A DNA stretch of 64,000 nt from Brachypodium distachyon (Eukaryota > Streptophyta > Magnoliopsida > Poales > Poaceae): contig NC_016131.3 of NCBI RefSeq assembly GCF_000005505.3, positions 54,049,355 through 54,113,354 on the forward strand, given 5' to 3'. The notes beneath the pieces were generated by a model. It did not search any database. It saw nothing but the letters and a program-made list of their open reading frames with translations, and was not told where the DNA came from. Of this stretch, positions 58,861-64,000 are shown piece after piece. Position 1 is the stretch's first letter. Every line of letters starts with the position of its first letter. Position numbers and translations under genes: made by a program.

Positions 58861-59099
58861 GGCAGATTCTGACTTGCATGTGCTCCCTAGATGCGGAGGG
58901 CGATGAGCAAGTCGGTGGCGTCCGTGGCCACCCACTCGCTGAAGCTAGGCCGTGGCTGGTGCCAATGGATTGTTGTCTCCAGTGCAGAGATATCTAACAT
59001 CTTAAAGACGGGGCGGCATTGTATGAAGCTGGTCATTCCTGTGACCCCAGAGAATACCAGGCTCGGCCCCTTTAATTAGTTCTAGCTAGCTATGGTGTC
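58861..59099 (+). pseudogene. Truncated duplicate of the DUF3615-type gene 3' end
   Basis: It matches 57904-58118 from 'gcagatyctgacttgcatgtgctccct' through 'gctgaagctaggccgtgg', 'ggcggcattgta' and 'ttagttctagcta', with small deletions that break the frame (for example in the CMCSLD and CQEC region) and an extra 30 bp before the stop region. Only the last third of the gene is present. Confidence 0.8.
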
Positions 59100-59959
59100 T
59101 TTTGTAATGGGTTTCTCCTCTCCTATGAATGCTAGCAAGATACCGGTGCGTTGCTACGACACAACAAAAAATGTTTACGACTTGTTTTGTTTCGTGAGCA
59201 TATATGTCTAGAACGATTATATGATGTAAGCTTGATGTGAAGCTGTTCAGCCCTCCAGCAGACCCGTGCGGCTTATCATCTCTTAGGTATCTGAATTAAA
59301 CGACACTCTCCCAATGTCAGCTCACTGCAATATAAAGTTACAAACCCCTGATGCACCTTAACCCATATGAAATGAAGTGAAGTTGCTGTAAAAAAAAAGT
59401 GAAGTAGAGTTAAGGGGAGAGCAGGAAGCGAAGCTGACAAGGATCATGAGCTCATGGAGAATGGAGATGGAGAAGACGTACAACGCGAAGGTTTGGGATC
59501 TGCAACAGCAGGATCCAAAAGGCTTTAATTCTTTGTCACGAGCCACACACGGCGAAGGCCCGAATGCAAAGGCCAGGGAGAAAGAAGTATAGAGCATTGG
59601 GCCATACGCGGCGGCAGGCGGAGCTGAGGGGGCTGGACTCCGGCCAGAGGACGGGCGGAGATCTGCTCACCTTTGGTGGGGCCACCGACCATGATGAGGC
59701 GACGATGCGCTGAACAGGGCCGGCCATGGCTTGTTCCTAGTCCGTGCGGCGTGCGGCGGTGTATGGGGATCGACGGGAGGGACTAGGATGGATTTTTTTT
59801 TTTTCGTGCGGGAGTGGGACTCTAACCAGAGAGCAATCCGATTCTACGCAGTGATGTTAATTTGCTATACAATGTTGATGTGCAAAATTAAGGATAATTG
59901 ATTCGGAACCAACAACTTGTACAGTGCAGTGGTGACCTACACAGTCCTGTACTCCTGTA
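59100..59959. other. Intergenic, with a Helitron-like end and an orphan exon-like stretch
   Basis: 59132-59160 in reverse complement reads GTAGCAACGCACCGGTATCTTGCTAG, the same 3' signature as the other Helitrons. No matching TC start was located. 59670-59727 on the minus strand (MAGPVQRIVASSWSVAPPK then GTGAGC) looks like an isolated first exon but has no partner. Confidence 0.35.
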
Positions 59960-59984
59960 CTCATGTGTAGGAAGGAGGGGGCGT

Positions 59985-60122
59985 GGGTCCGGATGGCACC
60001 CGCCGGGTTCGGGTCCGGCTGCCCGCCCCGTGACCCAAACCCGGACCCGGACCCGACGTCGGGTCTAAATAATTCTCAGACCCGGACCCGAGTCGGGTCT
60101 CGGATACCCGCGGATAAACCCG
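59985..60122. repeat. Clustered ACCCG/CGGGT subterminal motifs
   Basis: Repeated CCCGGACCCGGACCCGA-type text occurs in both orientations within 140 bp. This is typical transposase-binding sequence near hAT ends. Confidence 0.6.
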
Positions 60123-60621
60123 ACCCGCTTCACACAAATAAACATATATGACTACTCTACAGCAAGCTAACAACAATGGTAACAGTGTATATAGCAAAAC
60201 ACAATTATAAAACTGAAGTGCATAACAGTAAAGACACATGCATAACAAGTTCATCCATCAAAGTTGAAATCATCAGGTTCAAGTGCAGCACAACACACAA
60301 GCATAACAGCATAAGGTTCATCCATCACAGTTCACAGAAGTGCCCCATCGGCCATCAAAACACAACAGACACACACACTAGTACAGGTTCAGACATTACA
60401 CAAATATAGCAAAGCAAACAGTTTTCAGCCATCAAAGAACACAGCAGCAATCTTCAGTTTCAACATCTTGAATTCTTGATTCTTGAAGCCTCCAACAACA
60501 ATGCATCAATGGTCTCGCAACTCAATCAAATTGCTTAGTCCTAGTTCAAGCAAAACATAAGTACATTTATAACTACTTAATAGCAAAAAAAATGCTAGTA
60601 AAGTGAAAGAACAATTTATAA

Positions 60622-63600
60622 CTACTTAATAACCTGATTTCCTTCTTGGATGTCTTGAAGACAAGTCCAGAAGCTAGCTTCACTTGTATGAGTATCTACA
60701 AAGAACAAATTATACACATTTAAAAAGACAACTATTAGTAACATGAAAGTGAATAAAATTATTAAATAAATGCACTATTTGCTCACCTTTAAGTTTGTTT
60801 CTAAGCCAATATTGAGAGCACATCAATACCTCAAGGATATGAGAAGTGAGGCAGCTCCGATGTTCATTAACAATTCTGCCACTTGTACTAAAGGCAGATT
60901 CAGAAGCAACGGTTGTAATCGGAATAGCAAACACATCTTTTGCTACTTTCCTTAAGGTTGGATATCGTGTGCCAGCTACTTTCCACCAATCCAACACATT
61001 GAACTTTTCAGTATAAGGCACTAATGCATCATTCAAATACTGCTCTATCTCTCCTTGAAGCCTAACTGCTGCAGGTCTTTGTTGTGAAACGATGTCATGG
61101 AAGAAAGTCATAATTGCAGGAACTTCCGTTGCAGACAAAGAGCAATCATCATTTGATTGATATTCCTCCGGATCCACTTCATACTCCTCTAACAATCTAT
61201 GGAGATTAGCAACTACTCCATCAACCTTTTCGGTACATTCATAAGATGATGGATCTTCGATATCACGGAGACCGGAATAACATGCCATCAACATTTGCTT
61301 CTTGCACCTAGGATCTAGGATTGTAGCTATGCCCATCAATCCTTGGATATCCATCCAATACTTGTCAAATTTTTCTGTCATGCTTCTTGTCATTCCCATT
61401 ATCACTGGATTACTAGAGGCTGCCCCCTTCCTATTTTTCATCTTAATTTCATATAGCTTAGGGAAGTATACATTTGCAGTCACATAATCTTGTCCAAGGA
61501 ATAGCTTAGTAATATCATAGAACAATCTAAGCCTCTCTACCATATCCGCAGCAAACTCCCATTCTTCGGGACTAGGTAGATTCACATATTGCTTGTCAAC
61601 TTGTTTGGCTCTTTCAAACACAGCTCTATAAGGCACAACTACTTCAAGCATAATGAAACAGGAATTCCACCTAGTCTTGCAATCAAGTCTTAACTTCTTT
61701 GTAATTTTTACTTTCTTAAACTTAGCTATCTCTTCAAACTTTTCCACTTTTTTTGGCGTGGCAGTCCAATATGCTACACTTTCTCTAATGTTTTCTACAG
61801 CAAATTTCATCGCATCTAAGCCATCCTTTACTATCAAGTTCGAAATATGAGCACAACATCTCGTGTGAAGCACTGTACCTTGCAACAGTGGCTTAGATGG
61901 ACCGAGCTTGTCCACTAGCAAATCAATTGCCTTGTCATTTGATGTGCAGTTGTCAACGGTCACACTCATCAATTTCTCATCAAGGTTCCATTCCACCAAG
62001 GACTCATGTAGTTGTTCAGCTATAACTTCTGCATTATGCGGTGCTGACACATAAATAAACCTACAATGTGCATACAAAGATAGCATTTAGAGTGGGAAGA
62101 TTTGAGAGAGTGGGCAGATTTAATCAACAATATCTATACCTCATGAGAATACTCCTAAGCCTCCAAGATTTATCAACAAAATGGTTGTAACAGCCATGTA
62201 GCCCTTCTTTTGGTTCTCGGCTGTCCACATATCAGTTGTAATAGCAACCCTTGATTGTTGCATAGTCATGTACTCAATGGCCTTCTTCTTTTCAGAATTG
62301 TACCTCTCCACAATATCCTTTCTACAAAAGATATTAGATTGTCAAAGAACAGAAATCAGCTTGTGAACAAAGAGGAAATAGTGGTAGCTTGTATTACCTA
62401 ATGGTATTTCTTGTATGTAGCTTGAATAGGGCCTGTAGTGCACCAACAAATTTTCTAAAACCAGCATGATCCACCATGGACAGAGGGTACTCATGCAAAA
62501 CCATCATGTTACCGAGCTCTTCTCTTGCCACCTCTTGATCAAAAATGTAGTTCTCCACAACCACCTTCCCATCCTCTTTAGAATTCATCCTCAATGTGGA
62601 TTGGCTCAAAGTTTTGCCCCCCTTTGTCTTCAACATCTTTTGCACACAGATCTTTAGATGGTCATTCAAGTGTTTAGTGCCACCGCTCAACGATGCACTA
62701 AGATGCTTGTTACAGTAATTGCAAATAGCCTTCCAGTCTCCATTTATGTTCTTTTTTACCATTTCCTTCCAACACTTAGAAGTTAATCTTCGCTTGAATG
62801 CTTGAGGTAACTCCTTCACATCATCCTGATCCCCATCTTCATCTGAAATGACCACACGTTCTTCATTGACAGATTCAGAGAGACCATCTCTTGAAGCTTG
62901 GCTGTTGCAGCTTCTAACACTTGTCAATGAACAAAACAAATACAGAATTAGATATCACATATTTACTCACCATGTTATATGACAATAATGACACAGATTG
63001 AATGTACAACAAGAACAATATCACTTGTCAATGAACAAAACAAAAGCAGAATTAGATATCACATATTTATTCACCATGTTATATGACAGTAATGACACAG
63101 ATTGAATGTACAGCAAGAACAATATCACTTGTCAATGAACAAAACAAAAACAGAATTAGATATCACATATTTAATTTATTCACCATGTTATATGACAGTA
63201 AAGACACAGATTGAATGTACAGCAAGAACAATATCACTTGTCAATGAACAAAACAAAAACAGAATTAGATATCACATATTTATTCACCATGTTATATGAC
63301 AGTAATGACACAGATTGAATGTACAGCAAGAACAATATCACTTGTCAATGAACAACACAGGTTGAATTGAGAACAAGAAGAATATCTCACATTGTCGACT
63401 TGCCCTTGTACGCAGCGTTGCGTTTGGATGCTGCGGCGCTACCGCCAGCGGAGGAATTATCTCCAGTGCCACAGCGGCCAGCGAAGACCCAGTGCCGCGG
63501 CCAGCAGCACCAAGTGGGCTGGGACTGGGTGGCCTTGGCTTGGGTCGTCGGCTCATGGCTTTGACCCTCGCTGCCGCCCGCGCACGCGAAGACCCTGAGT

Positions 63601-63864
63601 TGGAGACGCCCACAAGTGGGTGCTCAAGCTTGGAGGTATACCGAGAAGATAACCCAACCGGCCGGATCCAGAGGGTGGAGGTGGAACTGGCGGCAGGGAG
63701 CTACTCGGGGTCGTCGATGGGGATTTGCTCGGGGTCTGGGTGACAGCCTCCTTGCGGTGCTCCGCCGGCTCTGGTGAAAGGCTCACCGTCGGAGTGCTCC
63801 CCGGGTCTTCATCCTCGTGCTTGCCGGTCTCACTCCCTGTGGCATCGAAATCCATGGTGTCCAT
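60622..63864 (-). pseudogene. hAT transposase (BED zinc finger, RICESLEEPER-like) with one frameshift
   Basis: Exons from the 5' side: N-terminal acidic, Pro/Ser-rich exon from 63864 (MDTMDFDATGSETG); BED-finger exon ending at 62398 (CNYC...HLNDH); 62331-62140 (ITTDMWTAENQKKGYMAVTT); 62060-60787 (VDNCTSND, RTRW-like CKTRWNS, and the hAT dimerisation block WWKVAGTRYPTLRKVAKDVF...SAFSTSGRIV); and 60695-60622. Splice phases agree except inside 62331-62140. There, relative to the conserved pattern, one base is missing after GTTACAACC and the frame is lost. Otherwise the sequence is nearly intact, which suggests recent loss. The junction of the first two exons is uncertain because the tandem array lies there. 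Confidence 0.85.
62920..63390. repeat. Minisatellite: four 104-109-bp units plus a partial
   Basis: Units start with 'cttgtcaatgaacaaaacaa' at 62920, 63024, 63128, 63237 and 63341 (the last truncated). Units differ by few bases, and the third has a 5-nt insertion. The array fills the transposase intron next to the BED exon. Confidence 0.95.
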
Positions 63865-64000
63865 GGCGAGCCGGATGGGGATCCGGAGATGGGGAGCTGG
63901 CCGCCGGAGAGAAGAGAGACGAGAGGCAAAGGAGCGGGGGCCGGGGGGGCTGGTGGCGGTGTGGGAGTTGGGACAGTGGGAAGAGGATGATTGGATGAGT

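Larger units (their letters stand above)
59960..64000 (-). mobile_element. hAT-family DNA transposon, right end outside the window
   Basis: The transposase reads on the minus strand. The left (3') subterminal region at 59985-60122 has clustered GGACCCG/CGGGTC motifs, as expected for hAT subterminal binding sites. The element starts near 59960; the exact terminal inverted repeat and 8-bp target duplication cannot be checked because the other end lies beyond 64000. Confidence 0.75.

Noticed and set aside
58387..58935. 182-codon minus-strand frame
   Set aside because: It runs antisense over spacer and the DUF3615 pseudogene copy; no domain and no splice signals.
62920..63390. CRISPR-like repeat array
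   Set aside because: Adjacent near-identical 104-109-bp units without spacers are a minisatellite in a plant transposon intron.

Overview
The window looks like nuclear DNA of a grass, probably a pooid with a compact, gene-rich genome (Brachypodium-like or a gene-rich Triticeae segment; the species cannot be fixed from sequence alone). The evidence is multi-exon genes with GT-AG introns, GC-rich first exons, Stowaway MITEs with CTCCCTCC-type ends and TA target sites, short Helitrons, an L1-type LINE, a decayed Athila-like Gypsy element and a hAT transposon. There is no bacterial, organellar or CRISPR signal. All gene models were built by hand from splice sites and frame continuity.

Layout, left to right: a small RRM protein gene (300-1219, minus); GC-rich repeat-like DNA and a TSD-flanked retroposon (2341-4198); a duplicated promoter-type block, one copy carrying a Helitron (4903-6060); a ten-exon gene of unknown function (6262-9131, plus); an intronless ribonucleotide reductase small subunit gene (10493-11503, minus); a 6.4-kb decayed LINE (13733-20126, minus); a UNE12/LRL-type bHLH gene (21599-24458, minus); a non-autonomous Helitron (25468-26082); a plastid tryptophan synthase alpha gene (27627-31047, plus); an RNase H retroelement fragment (about 31450-31900); an LTR/gag-only Gypsy relic (32430-35830); a group C (Opaque2/OHP1-like) bZIP gene (38591-42558, plus); a long AT-rich gap; a two-exon PET100-like gene (48105-49793, plus); a 17-exon guanylate-binding-protein-like GTPase gene (50537-56595, minus) that includes a 7-nt microexon; a DUF3615-type gene (57357-58109, plus) with a truncated duplicate downstream (58861-59099); and a near-intact hAT transposon (about 59960 to beyond the window end, minus) whose transposase carries a frameshift.

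The cellular genes do not form a pathway. They are ordinary neighbours: dNTP synthesis, tryptophan/indole synthesis in plastids, two transcription factors, a mitochondrial cytochrome oxidase assembly factor and a membrane-anchored GTPase. I found no obvious new multi-gene system. The most unusual items are the 7-nt microexon, the Helitron insertion with an empty-site copy beside it, the unrecognised but clean ten-exon gene, the bZIP with altered basic-region residues, and the minisatellite that abuts a splice acceptor in the hAT transposase.
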